Assembly (NCBI GenBank): GCA_003971905.1
Contig: RSEE01000101.1
Location: 62,001 to 126,000, forward strand
Reading direction: 5' to 3'
Origin: Moniliella sp. 'wahieum'
Taxonomy: Eukaryota; Basidiomycota; Moniliellomycetes; Moniliellales; Moniliellaceae
Length of the DNA stretch: 64,000 nt
A program made the position numbers and the translations under genes. The notes under the pieces were generated by a model. The model was given only the letters and a program-made list of their open reading frames with translations, made no database searches and had not been told where the DNA came from. This document shows positions 37,501 to 49,560 of this stretch, piece after piece (the stretch's first letter is position 1; each line of letters opens with the position of its first letter).

Positions 37501-38964
37501 ATCTGTTTGGAGTGAACAAGCGTCTTCGCTTTACTGGGGTGCACCACTCCCGGGCGGATCAGGAAGCGTACAAGGCTCCGGACAAGCCGCGGACAGTAGG
37601 GCAGGAAGCGGGGGCGTTGATGAATCGGTTGGAGAACGATTTAGAGGCACAACACGCTCACGAAGGCGAGGCTAGTGCCAAGCCTTCCGGCCCAGCGCCA
37701 ACGACATATGCTGGGATGCCATTAGACGATTGGGTCGATATGTTTATGAACGTACGTCCGCTTCCTTTACCTTGTGCGAAGCGGGAAGAGCTGACCGTGG
37801 CCCCAGTATGCGTTCGTCCTCACCAAGCAAGGAAGGGGCAAGACGGCGCGGAGATGTTGGAAGCGGTGATCCCCTCGAACGCGGTCTATCCGTTCGAGGA
37901 CCGTTTATTGGCGATGGAACTGGCTCGGATCGGTATGTTTTTGATCCATAGTATGAGGAACGGAGCTAACTAACACTTGTGAAAAAGCATCGGCGTTGTA
38001 CGAGCGCGACACCGCAGCTGTGTTCAAGAGTGCGCGTTTCCTGACGGGGACGTATGCGTTCCATGAAATGCCAGTGACACTGTGGATGGCATTGGCCAAC
38101 TCGTTGGGGTTCTACGGACGAGGGGATGCCTTCTCCAATGGACATCGACGCTACTTTAAGCGCCGGAATGGGACGATCGATTGGATTGCATCGGGTCGGC
38201 CGCATGCATGGCACGAGCGGAAGACGTTTATCATGATGGTGCCCAAGGCCAATACACCTGCCGCGGCCGCCCAAGGAATCTTGCCTGACCCCGATGATCC
38301 GATGAGGGCAGAGGAAGAAGATGTTGGGGATGAGACAACCGGTACCATTGATCCCCTCTTGCTCGACCCTTCTCGTGCCGGCTCCACCGACCGAACCCCC
38401 GAGCTGGCCGTCTATCGCAATCGTCTGCTCCACGGCAGGGGACGACGAGGCAAGCTGGTTGCGCCCGAGAAGGCGCTCTTGTCGGGCTACCCGGTCCAGC
38501 TCTCCCCCGCCGGCTTGGCGTTTGAAGCGGCGAGTATGCTTGGCACGTTGCAGAATCAAGGTGCAATCGGGGCGTCGGTGCGGGCGTTGCAGGCGGTCCC
38601 AAGTGATCCGCTATTGAACTTGGTGGCCGGGGTGGCAAGCCTGGCGCGAACCGAGCAAAGGCAAGTGGACAACCGGCACCAAATGGTGCTGCAGGGCTTG
38701 GCCTTTCTCACGCGCTCCCACCGGTTTGGCGGAACGGCCGGCACGGCCGTCGAAGCCTACAACCTAGCGCGCGCGTACCAAGGTTTGAGTCTAGCCCACC
38801 TCGCCACCGAGGGGTACGAAAAGTGTCTACGCTTGTGTGAGCAAGAAGCGGAGACAGAGTCCACCATTGCGCGCGAGGCTGCGTTCAACTTGGCGCTGTT
38901 GTACACCCAGGCTGGCAACCACGTTCGTGCGGAGCAGCTGTACGACACCTGGTTGACTGTATAG
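34559..38964 (+). CDS. TFC4: TFIIIC subunit Tfc4 (tau131/GTF3C3), TPR protein
   Basis: TPR scaffold of RNA polymerase III factor TFIIIC, which recruits TFIIIB to tRNA and 5S genes. The start is uncertain; the ATG at 34559 is the first in frame with LLEIQQAAQLAENQRKLRRR. A very acidic N-terminus follows (poly-Glu then DDDDESEQDDEEDE, about 35000-35170). TPR arrays start at VGDLLSKGNGQLISDDW (about 35745) and ATFEEVIRIDPIQRDAWLSM, and continue to about 36260. A second TPR block lies at 36826-37120 (ETAHDTLSQALVVDPRML), and a C-terminal block ends GNHVRAEQLYDTWLTV. Introns 37752-37806 and 37933-37987 (55 bp each) join cleanly, the latter giving MELARIASALYE. Slips near 35050, 35400, 35650, 36570, 36820 and 37405. 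From 38000 to the stop the frame is clean. Confidence 0.9.
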
Positions 38965-41292
38965 CCAACGGGGAAGTAACGCATGTGTATGTTACCGGCA
39001 ACCTGGTACACGTGGGCCCTGCCGATTTGGCGTCAAAAACTTGAAGCGCTCTGGATCAATCGTCGTTTGTATAAACTTAAAAGTGTGTTGAGGACCAGAA
39101 CAGAACGGACTGGAATAAGCGAATGTGGTATAGTAGTTATAAGTAGCGAGATGTCTATTAGACCTTCTTGGGTTGAGGACAGCCATATGAAAGATGAGGT
39201 GTGCTATAGAAGCGAGAAGTACTCCGCCGTTAGTAACCGCGGAGCACGCGGCGAACCAACCAATCACCACTGAGGAAACAATATGCGGAAGAGAAGATGG
39301 TAACTAGGAGGCCCGCTGGTGGGTAGACGGCTATGGAAAGACTTCTCCTGGAGGCGGCGCGCGTGTATCTTTTCTGAAAGGGTGGGTTGGGCCAGCCATG
39401 AGAGGCCAAGTGCGCCCTATTAGATCCATGAGCCGTCTCGTCTTCATCACATACTATACCCCACATGGATATTTTTTTCCTCATCCCTCTTCTGTCTTCT
39501 CGATTTGGTGTGGTCAGAACTCCTCTAAATGACCACGCAGTTCTCTTGTCAGGGTAAACTGAGGGGAACATATAGAGTGGAATTGGAAAGAAAAGTATAG
39601 GTGGAACGGTACAGGTGACGGGAAGGGGCTAATACTGAGCACCGTCTCCAGCCTTGATCGGGGGACGCTTTATAGGCACGTATGTCATCTCTCTTCTCGT
39701 TTCTTTGTTCATTTGCGTCTGCTCTTTCCCGCGAAGAATCTGTGCAGTCGAAGAGAAAGGAAGGGTTGTGGAAGCTGTGAGCGTGCCTTCGTTTTGTCTC
39801 CTACACACTGGCATACTTGCAGGGTGTAATCCATCGTTGCCCCGCACGGACATCCGCACTATCATACTAATAGTAGGCACGCATTGTTTGATGCCATCTC
39901 CCTGTGGCGCCTCCTGTCATAGTTTGGCTGATCTCTTCGCTCCCTCAATTTCTTCGTCGCGAACGTCTCGCTCTTTCCTTGTTTCTTCCACTTCGCATCT
40001 GCTCTTGCTTCTTTCCCGCGAACGTTTGCTACATCCCTTGACCTAGTCTTGATTCTGGTCTCCCTAGCCTTAGCCCCGACTGTGGCGCCTCCGATCTTTA
40101 TAATGTAGTCAGTACACCTTGCCGGAAGAGGGGCCGCCAACTCGTTATTTCTCCTTTTTCTCCTTATATTTCTCCTTCTCCTTCTCCTTCTCCTTCTCCT
40201 TCTCCTTCTCCTCTCCTTCTCTTCTCCTTCTCCTTCTCCTTCTCCTTCTCCTTCTCTTCTCCTTCTCCTTCTCCTTCTCCTCTCCTTCTCCTTCTCCTTC
40301 TTCTCCTTCCCTTCCTTCTCCTTTTCTTCTCTGTCCTTCTCTTTGTCCTTCATTCCGTTCCCTTCGTCTCATCGTTTCCCCTCCTCCGCATACAATGATT
40401 GCCCTCCCCTCCTCCCTACTGAAAGACCCCTAACCGCAGCAGGGGCGTTTAGGCTCACTCTTCGGGTTGTCCGAGGAGGTGAAGGTCAAAACGGAGAAAC
40501 GTTGATCTACGAACTGCATACAAAAAACTACTGCGCACGGGCCCTAGCTTGCTTTTTACGGTGAATCCGCCGCTTTAGGCTTTAGGGCACACATACTTCC
40601 CGTTTCCACTACTAACTTTCACAGCGTCCACGCGTCCCCAGATACCAGTTACAAAAAGCACTAAAGTTAAGAGACGTTCAAGTTTTCCTCTTTGGCTTTC
40701 ATAACTGTGCCCCGACCACTGTCGCAGACCACTGATACTGCCGCGAAAGGGAATGATGGGATGCGGGTGGCACAAGGTATATATATCCGATAAGGTAAAG
40801 GGAGAGGAGAGGCACGAGAGGCCGCGGGGAAGAGGGGGGGGTGAGAGAGAGAGGGGGCCGTAGCAGCAAAACAAAACTTGAATAAAACGTATCGTATCGA
40901 TCATCGAGAGATCATCAACAGTACCAGCAAAACAGCAACAGCAACGGCAACAGCAACAGCACCAGGGCCAAGCAAGCTTAGGCACATTGACGGGACGTCG
41001 CTTAGTTTGTTTGCTTGTGGGAAAAGTGGGAGAGGAGGCAGGGTGTGGAGGGGGGGGGGGTTACGCAGGCAGTGTGGAGGGTAAATAGAGCAGCTGCCGG
41101 AGGTGCAGCGAGAGAGGAGAGCAAGTACAAGAGAAGTACAGAGATCCTTCCCACTCACTGGGCACAAGGGGAGAGGAAGAACTCCCCGTACTCGCCTTGC
41201 GAGGGTTGGTTATAAGGCCTCGACACCTTCCCCCTCCTCTGCCGCTCCTCTTCCACCTGGTCCCCGTTTGATTGATCCATGTCCTGCCCCAC
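38965..41292. other. Intergenic region between TFC4 and the UNC93-like gene
   Basis: 2.3 kb without a recognisable gene. It contains a long (CTCCTT)n tract (40171-40335), two copies of TTTCCCGCGAA (about 39726 and 40012) each preceded by TCTGCTC, and a CAG/CAA-rich stretch (40928-40972). Small open frames here have no recognisable features. Confidence 0.5.
40171..40335. repeat. Hexanucleotide microsatellite (CTCCTT)n
   Basis: About 165 bp of near-uninterrupted CTCCTT units with a few CTCCTCTCC and CTCTTCTCC variants. It gives spurious Glu-Lys frames on the other strand. Confidence 0.95.
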
Positions 41293-43076
41293 TTAGATTG
41301 CATGATGAGCTTCAGCTTCAGCTTCGGCTTCGCGCTGCAAAGCGCGTGCGGCGGCTGCCTCGTCGACAGCGGCAATCTCAGTGTTGAGTTCGCGTTCGAG
41401 GGTGGTATGGTTGGTCACGCGCCACATCAAGAGCGGAACGACAAAGAGCAATGCGCCGACGTTGAGGCCCCACGCAACGCCCAATTGCTCCTCGAAGGAT
41501 TTCTTGTTATTTTCCATGGCCCAGCCAGCGACGTTGCCGGCGCTCTGGACGGCCTTGTAGAGACCGGTGAGGTAGGCGAGCTTGGCAATGTCGTTGCTCA
41601 GCATACCAAAGAGCGAGTAGCAAAAGCATTGGCTGCACGCGTCGATGAGGCCCATGCAGAGGTAGAGCACAGCGCGGCCGCCGTACGGGTTGGATTCGGT
41701 CCAAGGATTGTCGTGGCAGGGCACTTGGTGGTAGCCACAGTGAATGTCCAATCCGATGCGGTTGGTATCGCTAGCGTACTCGCGCAAGCTCAGTCCCTGG
41801 GCGGCATAGTGATCTTTGAATTCCATCAGTACCTTGTACGATCCGCCCCAGACGGTCCAGCAGACGAGGGTGGTCAGTGCCCATCCGGCCCAGGCACGGT
41901 TCCGACGCGTCAAACGCGGCGTGTCAAGCACCACGCCCATGACCATCGCGCCCACCATCTGGGCCAACCAGTAGAGCAACGAGTTAAGTCCGCGCGTGCG
42001 GAGGGAGAAAAAGTACCCGTTAAACACGGTTTGCTGCCATGCGTAGCAATAGTTGGAGCTGAGCGCCAAGGGCACCGAGAGCAACACCCACGGGTCCTTG
42101 TACAGGACGCGCACCATGCCCGTCACCTCTTCTTGCCAGGGCAAGTTCTTGGGAGGGCGGACCAAAGTGCCATCCGAGCGCACCGTCTTACGCGGGTTGC
42201 GCAAAAACATCGTCGCGCACGACCCAACAAAGGTCAGGACGGTAAAGGCAATGTAGGTGTTGTTGCTCACGTGGTTGCTCGACGTGTTCCAGCCCAAGCC
42301 CATCTCGATCGCCGAGCCAATCACACCGCCCAGGTTGAAGATGACCCAGAAAATGGCAATGGCTAGTAGAAAGCAGCGCGAGAGAAAAGCAAAGTCATTG
42401 TGTTAGAGCCAGGAATGTGTGTTGCACCAGCAAAAAGGAGGAAGGGGGGAGGGGTACCAACCTTTTCCCTTGTTTTCTTCGGTGGGGTAGGAGAGCATAA
42501 GCGCACCCTGACCAGTCCACAGGAATGACGCACACAAACCCAAGATGGCGCCGGCGGCAATGACAAAGTTGGTGTTGCTGTTGATGTTGTAGCTGAGGAA
42601 GGAGCCCGTGTAGAGGCAGTATCCCAGCGAGCCTGTGCAGCAAGGCGCTCGACAGTCAGCGATGCAGCAATGGACGAGGTGCAAACAAAGGAGCAAGAGC
42701 AAATGCAGGGAATAGTAGGGACGTACCAATGCAGATGATGGCCTTGGAGCCAATCCAGTTGTGGATGCTACCCGAGAAGAAGGAGACGCCGGCGAAGACC
42801 GAGTAGAGGGCAATGTTGGCCTTGGCGGCGGCACTGGCCTCGGACAGACCACCGCCACCCATGCCGCCGAGGGCATTGAACATGCCCGGGCCGAGGAAGC
42901 AGACAAAGCCCAAGAGACACACTTGGAACATGCCCGTGTCGTACAGGCCGAGCAGGCCGGAGCGGCGCTCGATGTGCACAATCTCCACATCGGCGCCGGC
43001 GGGGAGGGCGGGGCTCGACGTCGGTGGTGGTGGGGAGCGGGGGCTTCTTCTCGGTGAGGGAGCCGGGGGTGGACAT
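41293..43076 (-). CDS. UNC93-like multispanning membrane protein (MFS/DUF895 type), three exons
   Basis: Fungal relative of UNC93, a major-facilitator-like protein of unknown transport substrate. The ATG at 43076 gives MSTPGSLTEKK. After one slip (about 43010) comes SGLLGLYDTGMFQVCLLGFVCF (first TM), the glycine-rich NALGGMGGGG, and SIHNWIGSKAIICIG. Intron 1 is 42726-42633 (GTACGT...CAG). Exon 2 begins SLGYCLYTGSFLSYN and ends SYPTEENKGK. Intron 2 is 42461-42363. Exon 3 (42362-41293) is uninterrupted: AIFWVIFNLGGVIGS, WQQTVFNGYFFSLRTRGLNS, a loop with paired Cys residues (LDIHCGYHQVPCHDNPW), a helix with GLIDACSQCFCY, and an Ala/Glu-rich tail ending EAHHAI. About 11-12 TM segments in all. The family call is strong; function unknown. 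Confidence 0.88.
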
Positions 43077-44387
43077 GGCGGGCGCGGGTGGGGGTGGGTG
43101 GCGGAGTCTGGGGCGGGAGGGGCGGCGGGGGTTAAATAGACGGGGTGGGATGGGGCGAGGGGGAAGGATGACCGACGGGGCGGGTTGGATCCAACGAGGC
43201 TGCTGGGGAGCCCAGGCGCCAGGCACATCTTGCGTATCGGCGGCCGGCATCCTTGCGCGTGAGCGCCGTGGGCCGCCTCTGGACTCCGGCGCACAGCAGC
43301 CGCACCGCACGGCACACGACACCACACTCGCCTCCTGCCGCGCTGCAGGCACGCAGCCCAGCCGATGCACCTGACGCAGGGCGCCGTACCATGTACCTGC
43401 AGCACCTGCTTGTACCTGCAGCACCGGCCGCACCCCAGCACAGCGCACTGCCGCGCCAGGCGGGGCTCCGGGGCCCACACTGCCCCCGCGCCCCTCCTTC
43501 TTATCTGCGCGGGGGAGGGAGAAGGGCCCGGGGACGCAGCATGCGGTGCGCTGGGACACTGGCGCCGTGGCTGCTGCCTGCGCCACGCGGCAGCGCACAC
43601 ACGTCAAGCGCATGGGCCCTGGCGCTGGGGCGGCAGGTCACGTGCTGCGACACAGGCGCCGTGCGGGCGATCGCCCCCCAGCTGCACCGGCGTCGGGGCA
43701 AGCACGCAGAAACGCCGTTTCCCGTCGATGCGATGAGATCGAGATGAGACTGGATGAAACCGGAGGAGACGGCACTGCGCTGCCCTGGCCGCCGTCTGCG
43801 CCGCGGCTTCCCCCACGGCGCCCCTCTTGCATCTTGGCCTATCGTGCCCTATCTTGCCCTATCTTGCCCTGTCTTGCTCTGTCTTGCCCTATCTGCCCCC
43901 CCCCATCGTGTCTTCCGATCCGTCCTGCATCCCCCCCCCTCCTTCCCCCAGGGCGCGTCCGCTGGGCCACCGGTTATCTACCCATCTACTATCACACACA
44001 CATCACTTCTCCCATCTATCCTCTAACCGCTTAACCCCCACCCAGTCCTCAGTACTCACCATCTTCACGCGCCCCAGCACCACCCACAGCAAAACAGCAC
44101 TTGCCACCCCTGTCGCAGCTCTCACCCCGGCCAAACCGCCGAAGCAGCCAACAGCAGCACCCCCCTACTCTCTGTCCTCCCCCAAAACGCGTCCGTCCCA
44201 TCTACCGCCGTTCTCCTTCCTGGCTAGGCCTGCCGTTCGCTCATTAACGTTTAGCATTCTCCCCTGTCCTATCATCAACATAGTCCCGCCAACCCAACCC
44301 CAGTCTCGTGTCCACCCCCCCCCCATCGATTGGCGCTGCACTCGGCCAGTCCCTCCGTCCGTGCGGCGGTCGGACCAACGAGTACTG
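43077..44387. other. Intergenic region between UNC93-like gene and LEA1
   Basis: No gene is recognised. The part upstream of the UNC93-like ATG (43077-43750) is very GC-rich and gives long meaningless frames on both strands. A 10-bp tandem repeat sits at 43838-43897 and C-rich runs at 43900-43945. Confidence 0.55.
43838..43897. repeat. 10-bp tandem repeat, six copies
   Basis: Units of the type CCTATCTTGC (variants CCTATCGTGC, CCTGTCTTGC, TCTGTCTTGC, CCTATCTGCC) in perfect 10-bp register, in a non-coding interval. Confidence 0.9.
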
Positions 44388-45365
44388 TTACTTTTTGGCG
44401 GCACGCGCCCGCGTCGTTCGTCCACTTGGCGGAGCTTGCGCCTTCTTGGTTCGAGCGCGCTTGGCCACGGGCTGTTCTGGGTCTTGTTGTGGTGCCTCGG
44501 CTGGCGGCGGTACTTCCGGGTGCTTGGCGTCGTCAACTGCGAGCGGTTGACCCAACCGAACTTGTTGCTCCAACGCGCGGATTTCTTCTACCGAGGAAGC
44601 CTGTTCGATCGCGCGTGCCAAAGCCTGTTTTTCTGCCGCGGTCAGGATGCGGTGGGGAGGCGCGGCGGCAGGAACGCCGCCGGCTGCATGGTCCACTTCG
44701 GGCCTGGCCGCCCGCGTCCCCAGGCCCCGGCGCTGCAGCAATCTGCACGGCCAACGTCGAAGGACGACCGTCGGACGTCTCGAACAATGTGGTGGCCAAA
44801 GCGCGTTCCTAGTCCCCCCCCACCAACCATGCTCGCAGTCAGCTCGGACCGCCAGAAGAAAAAAAATAAAAAGAAACAAGAAAAAGAAAGCAGACTAGCT
44901 GACCACGTACCTTGTCTGTAACCCGTTGGAAATCCAAGACGCGCACTTTGGGACAACGCCAGATGAGGTACGCGCGGTACTGCGGGTGGGCGGCGAGGGG
45001 GTTGTTGAGAAGGGAGAGGTACTCCAAGTAGGGAACTTGGCCAGGGCATGGGTGGTGGCAGCCAACTGGGTGAGGTTGTTGTTGGTAAGAACGAGGGTGG
45101 TGAGGTAGGGCAGTTGATGTGCCAAGGTAGGATCCAGACGGGCGATCTGGTTGTTGGCAACGTAGAGTGTACGCACGCGTTGGCGCCGGGGGAAATTGGT
45201 CAAGGCACGCAAGTCGTTGTCGGTCAAGTTGAGCGTGTCGTCACGTCGGGCGCCGCGCCCCAAGTTCTCGATGGCGGGCGCCTTGAGCCCACGCAGGTCC
45301 AGCTGGCTCTCGCGCAGTGCATCGGGGCCAGCAGGTGCCGCAATCACCTCGGCGGTCAGCTTCAT
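44388..45365 (-). CDS. LEA1: U2 snRNP protein A' (Lea1/SNRPA1), leucine-rich repeat
   Basis: Spliceosomal LRR protein that pairs with U2B'' on U2 snRNA stem-loop IV. The ATG at 45365 gives MKLTAEVIA, then ESQLDLRGLKAPAIENLG, NLTDNDLRALTNFPR, VRTLYVANNQIARL and YLTTLVLTNNNLTQL (LRRs). After one missing base (about 45030, in AAGTTCCC) it continues YLEYLSLLNNPLAAHPQYRAYLIW and RVLDFQRVTDK, the LRR cap typical of A'. An intron (44910-44809, GTACGT...TAG) joins VTDK to ERALATTLFE. After another slip (about 44660) the tail has LTAAEKQALARAIEQASSVEE, matching the family's C-terminal helix, and ends RAAKK. Divergent with the PACT-protein gene. Confidence 0.93.
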
Positions 45366-45726
45366 TCTGGGCGGTGAGGATGGGGATGGTGGTGGGGCTG
45401 CGATGGGGGCGGCGTGCGGCCTGGAAATCCAAGCCTGAAGCTTCAGTGACGCGTGACAAGTGACGGGGGGCGGAATGGGGGTCGTTCCGCGCGCTGGTCA
45501 CGCGGTCACGTGCGGGGCGCGTGTGGGGCGAGGCGGCGTGGCAGGCGGCGCGTCAACACGGGGGGTGGAGTCCGCAACCGTTGCCTCAACTCAGACGAGT
45601 GTTAGCCACACTCGGAGACGCGTGCCGACGAGCAGCAGAGCAGAGCAGCTTGCTTGCCGACGCTCCCTGCCACCCCACCACCACCACACACCACCACACC
45701 ACCACCACCACACCATCACCACCACG
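45366..45726. promoter_or_regulatory. Divergent LEA1/PACT-protein promoter with (CAC)n tract
   Basis: 361 bp between opposing ATGs. The last 55 bp before the PACT-protein ATG are CCACCA/CACCAC repeats (about 45671-45724), likely in its 5' UTR. Two TCACGTG/TCACGCG elements lie at about 45495-45515 (E-box-like GTCACGTG). No further sites are claimed. Confidence 0.5.
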
Positions 45727-48700
45727 ATGGACATGAGCGAATCCGACCTGGGCCTGCCTGCGTTCCCCGCGGGCGGCGCCGCGGGCGTGTCGTTTGTGTC
45801 GGGCGCCACCGACAGCACCCTCTCTCCGGCCCCGCGCCTGCCGTCGCTCACGCCGCCCTCGCCTTTGCTTGCAGGCGCAGCTGCTACCACCACCGCTCCC
45901 CCCCCGCTCGACTCGCACGCACACGTCTTCCTCCAGCCTCCACCTGCCGGCCTTGGCGCCTGCCGATGCGAGTAGCACGAGCTTTGCCAGCGCCACGAGC
46001 ACAGCAACCCGCCCTGCCCCTCTCCCCACCAGTACCGATATCTCGCGCTCCTCACTAGGCCAGGCAAGAGGCGCCGGTGGCGCACGGGTGCAATCGGTGT
46101 GGGCGCTGCAGGATGCAAGTCATGTGTCCCAACCTGCCTCCCTGTCCCTCGCGCGCCCTGGACCCGGTGGCCTCGACGCCGTTTGGCATTCGCACCCGGC
46201 CCAATCGCCCCGTCCACCCGCCGCCTGCGTTGGCCGAGCAAGATGAGAATGCTGGGGCGGAGAGCACGTTGACCGATGGCAAGACCCTGACCCTGACCCA
46301 TGCCAATGTCAACGCCAATCCCAACGTCAATGTCAATACCAATGTCCACCCTACCTCTGCCGCCCTCTCCTTTTCTCGCTCTCGCTCTCGTTCCTCTCAT
46401 CCCCTTCGACCGCTCTTTCCGCGCTCGCCATTGGCCCCGCTGCGCCCGCAAACGGCCACCCTGTCGGGCCTTGGGGACCAGTCATCCATCTCCCTCTCTG
46501 CCGAGACCGACGTCACCTACAGCCGATGGCAACAACAACAACAGCAACAGCACCGTTCCACCAACCTCAAGCCTCGTTCCACGTGGCCGTCACCCGTGGA
46601 GGAAGAATCGACAACCCAACCTACTCGTTCCTCTTCCCCGGCGCTCGACCCCACTCCTCACGCGAGGTCGCGCCCCACTTCCAGTGCTAGCGCTTCCGCT
46701 TCTCACTCCTCTTCCCACCGTAGCCATTCCCACTTTTCCTCCTCCTCTGGCACTGCCCTTCTCTGCCCGACCGGGCACGGACGACCGCCGTTCCTATGCC
46801 TCTTCCACTCGGTCTGCTACGGCGACTCCGACGGTGACGCGTACGGCCACTACCACCGGGTGGTACTGCAACGGCTGGGGTCACGGCTACGGCTACGGAT
46901 CCGCCGCAGCCGCATCCATCTTGCGTTCTTCCAGCTCAACGCCCTCGCACGCCGATGACTCCGGTTCACGGTCGACGCTACGTGCGGGGCCGTACTCTCC
47001 TCGGCCCGCGTGCATCGGAGGGATCAGAGGCGCCGAAGCCGTCCGGAACGAAACGGACGAGGGGGCGGATGCGACGGCCACCCACGCAACGGACGCCACC
47101 GAGGCGAGGGAGGTGAAGACGTTGCAGGCGCTGGTAGCCGACCAACAAGCCGAGCTGGTCACCTTGGATGGCGAACGAACGGCGTTGCTAGCTCAAGTGA
47201 CGGCGATCCGCGCGGAGAAAGCAGCATTGGTGCGATCGTTGGATAAGTTGGCGAGCGAGAAGGAGGCCGGGGACAAGGCGAGGCAAACGGTGGTGGAGGA
47301 AGCGTTGGTGTTGCGGCGTGAAAAGGCCGAGTTGGAAGACTCGTTGGCGGCAGCTAAGGCTGCTGCGGCCGCCGTTGCAGCAACAGCACCAGTACCACAC
47401 AACGGCCTCTGCAGAAGGCGACGGTCCCACCGATCGGTCTGGGACAGTTCCTGTTCCAAGGGAGCCATCACGGCGCATGCCAAGTACTTGGAAGAAGAGG
47501 TGAGACGAGCGCATGGGGAAGTGGAGCAAGGCTTAGCTACTCCAGCGTAGCCGGCTCGACTTGGCCCAAGCCGAGGCGCGAGCAGAGCAAGCTGAAGCTG
47601 AGCATCGGTCGGTTCAAGATCAGCTGACCGAGGCGCAGGTGCGCGTTGGCATACTGGAGCGCGCCGTGTCAGATGCACAGGGTGAAACGCAAGTGGCGCA
47701 TGCTCGTGCGGAGCGGGCGGAAACGAACAAGGAACAACTTGCTTGTCGTTTGCAGCAGGCGGAGCAGGACCAAGCCCAGCCGAGCGCTTGGTGGCCGAAT
47801 GCAACAAACCTTATCGGAACGCGAGCGTGGACGACGACAAGCGCTGGCGGAGCAGAGTGCCGTGTTGGAAGAGGTGATGGGCCGGTCGATGGTGATGGAC
47901 GAGACGACCACGATGGACTTGATCACCCACTGCACACGATCCAAGCCGAAGCCGACTTCCTCACAGCCGAGTTGGACAAGAAGATGGACATTGGATTGGT
48001 GGCAAGCCAAGTGTGCCGAGTTGCAACGGCAACTTGCCCAGCTGAACCAAGCGCTCGATGCGCACCGATGCCTGCCGGCCCAGTTGCGCGACGTGCAGTG
48101 TCGCTGTGGCTCGCACCCGCTCGCCAAGCCCGAGACGTGGGAAGCGTTCGGCGGACCCTACCGGGAAGTACGTGCCGACCCGAATGGTCCGACTCCAACA
48201 CGGATGGAACGACTTGTCCATCTCGCTTGCTTCGGTCGGCAAGAGCATGCGACCCAACGTACGTCCCCTCCCTTCCCTCTTCCTCTCTCCTCTCCCCTTG
48301 GCCACGCTTGCCACCTGAATCATCCCGATCCTAACGTCGTGCCGTCCGTCTGTGCAGGGGACATTGCCTCGGCCCGAGCGCAGGTGCAAGCGTGTCCACT
48401 TCGCTGGAGCAAGCGCGACACGAGTTGGCCGAGCTGGGCCAAGCCCACCGTGCATCCCAGGCGGCCGAAGCGAAACGCGCCACGCGTTGGCCGACAGCGC
48501 GGCCGAGTTGGCTGCGGTCAGCTCGGTGGGTGCAGGCGCAGCGCGAGGCGGAGCACGAGGCCCAGCAGGGATCCCAGCACGAGCGCGAGGCGCTTCAGGC
48601 ACACACCGAGCCGAAAGCTTGGCCCAAGAAAAACGCGCTATCTTGCAGGAACGCGAAGTTCTCTTCCGTCAACAAGAGGAGGCGGCCCAGGTACGCTTGG

Positions 48701-49560
48701 TTCCCCGTTAGCTAGCTAGCTTGCTTGCTTGGTTCGTGCCAACCGGCCCAACTAGGTACTGACTTCCTCTTCTCCCTCCCTTGCCCCCCTTGCAGAATCT
48801 CCGGCAAGTTACAGGTCAGTTGCACGCGGCCGAAGCCGAGGTGGTGGACTACCGCCGCGTGTTGGCCACGGCACAGGACAAGATTGGCGCGCTGACTGCG
48901 TCGTTGGAAATTCAAGGGGGCGAATTGGAGCGTGCCACGTCCGACCGCGCAACGTTGCAGCGCAACCTCGAAAAGTTACGTGGGGACGTACGTTTGGCGC
49001 AAGAGCAAGCGGAACGGTGCCGAGCCGAGATGGTGGCTGCCCAGCAGGCGCAGCTGCGCCGCGTCGTGTCGCCGCCAGAGCAGGCACAGGCCCAGGCCCA
49101 GGAGGAGGAACGGATCCGGCTGCGCCGTGCGCTCGCTTCGGCCGAAACGCAAGTGGCGACGCACGCGGCCCAGTTGGAGCAGCAGCGCACAACGCACCGT
49201 CGGCACATCGAGACGTTGCTGGTCCAGATCCGGTTCCTGAAAGCGACGTTTGTACGCGAAAGCGATTTGCGGGCCGACTTGGCGCACCAGAAAACGTATT
49301 TGGCGCGTCTGGTCGCAGGCTTGGGCGCGACCGAGGCCTACACCACGCGGTTCTTGGCCGACTTGGTACGTTCGCGTCGGACGCCACAGGCGCTTCACCC
49401 ACCGCGCACGGGTATCGCTCGCTTCCGCCACGCTGCGTTGGCGGTGCGTGCGGTGTCGGATGAAGTTGATGCAGACGCGCTGGGCGAGGACGAGCCAGGT
49501 ACGCGAGGCGATGCGCGAGGCACGACGAGCGGCCAAGGTCCCCCCGCAACGTCATGTTAA
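45727..49560 (+). CDS. Spindle-pole-body coiled-coil protein with C-terminal PACT domain (Pcp1/pericentrin-like)
   Basis: Probable anchor of gamma-tubulin complexes at the spindle pole body. The ATG at 45727 (MDMSESDLGLPAFP) opens about 1.2 kb of Ser/Thr/Pro-rich low complexity. From about 47090 the sequence is long heptad coiled coil (VKTLQALVADQQAELVTLDG; LRQVTGQLHAAEAEVVDYRR). The C-terminus at 49150-49470 resembles the PACT domain: HIETLLVQIRFLKATFVRES, DLRADLAHQKTYLARLVAGL and IARFRHAALAVRAV, the last echoing the FRxAxLAVIA motif. Introns 48259-48357 and 48691-48795 have good GTACGY donors. Slips near 45970, 46940, 47550, 47830, 48040 and 48440 and a possible late one at 49495, so the stop at 49560 is provisional. 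It could also be a generic coiled-coil protein, but the PACT match argues for the SPB. Confidence 0.72.

Noticed and set aside
40140-40350. Lys/Glu-rich and Ser/Phe-rich frames
   Set aside because: They are translations of the (CTCCTT)n microsatellite, not genes.
40575-40985. 136-codon minus-strand frame with a Cys run
   Set aside because: It has no ATG start where the frame begins, the Cys run comes from a CAG/CAA repeat, and no domain is visible.
43130-43750. Several 100-300-codon frames on both strands upstream of the UNC93-like gene
   Set aside because: GC-rich sequence keeps all six frames open. Translations are Ala/Arg/Pro-rich with no family motif and overlap one another.
45660-46450. 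Minus-strand frame of nearly 290 codons opposite the PACT-protein start
   Set aside because: It is antisense to the Ser/Thr/Pro-rich head and the (CAC)n tract. Its Trp/Val runs are simply the complement of CCACCA repeats.
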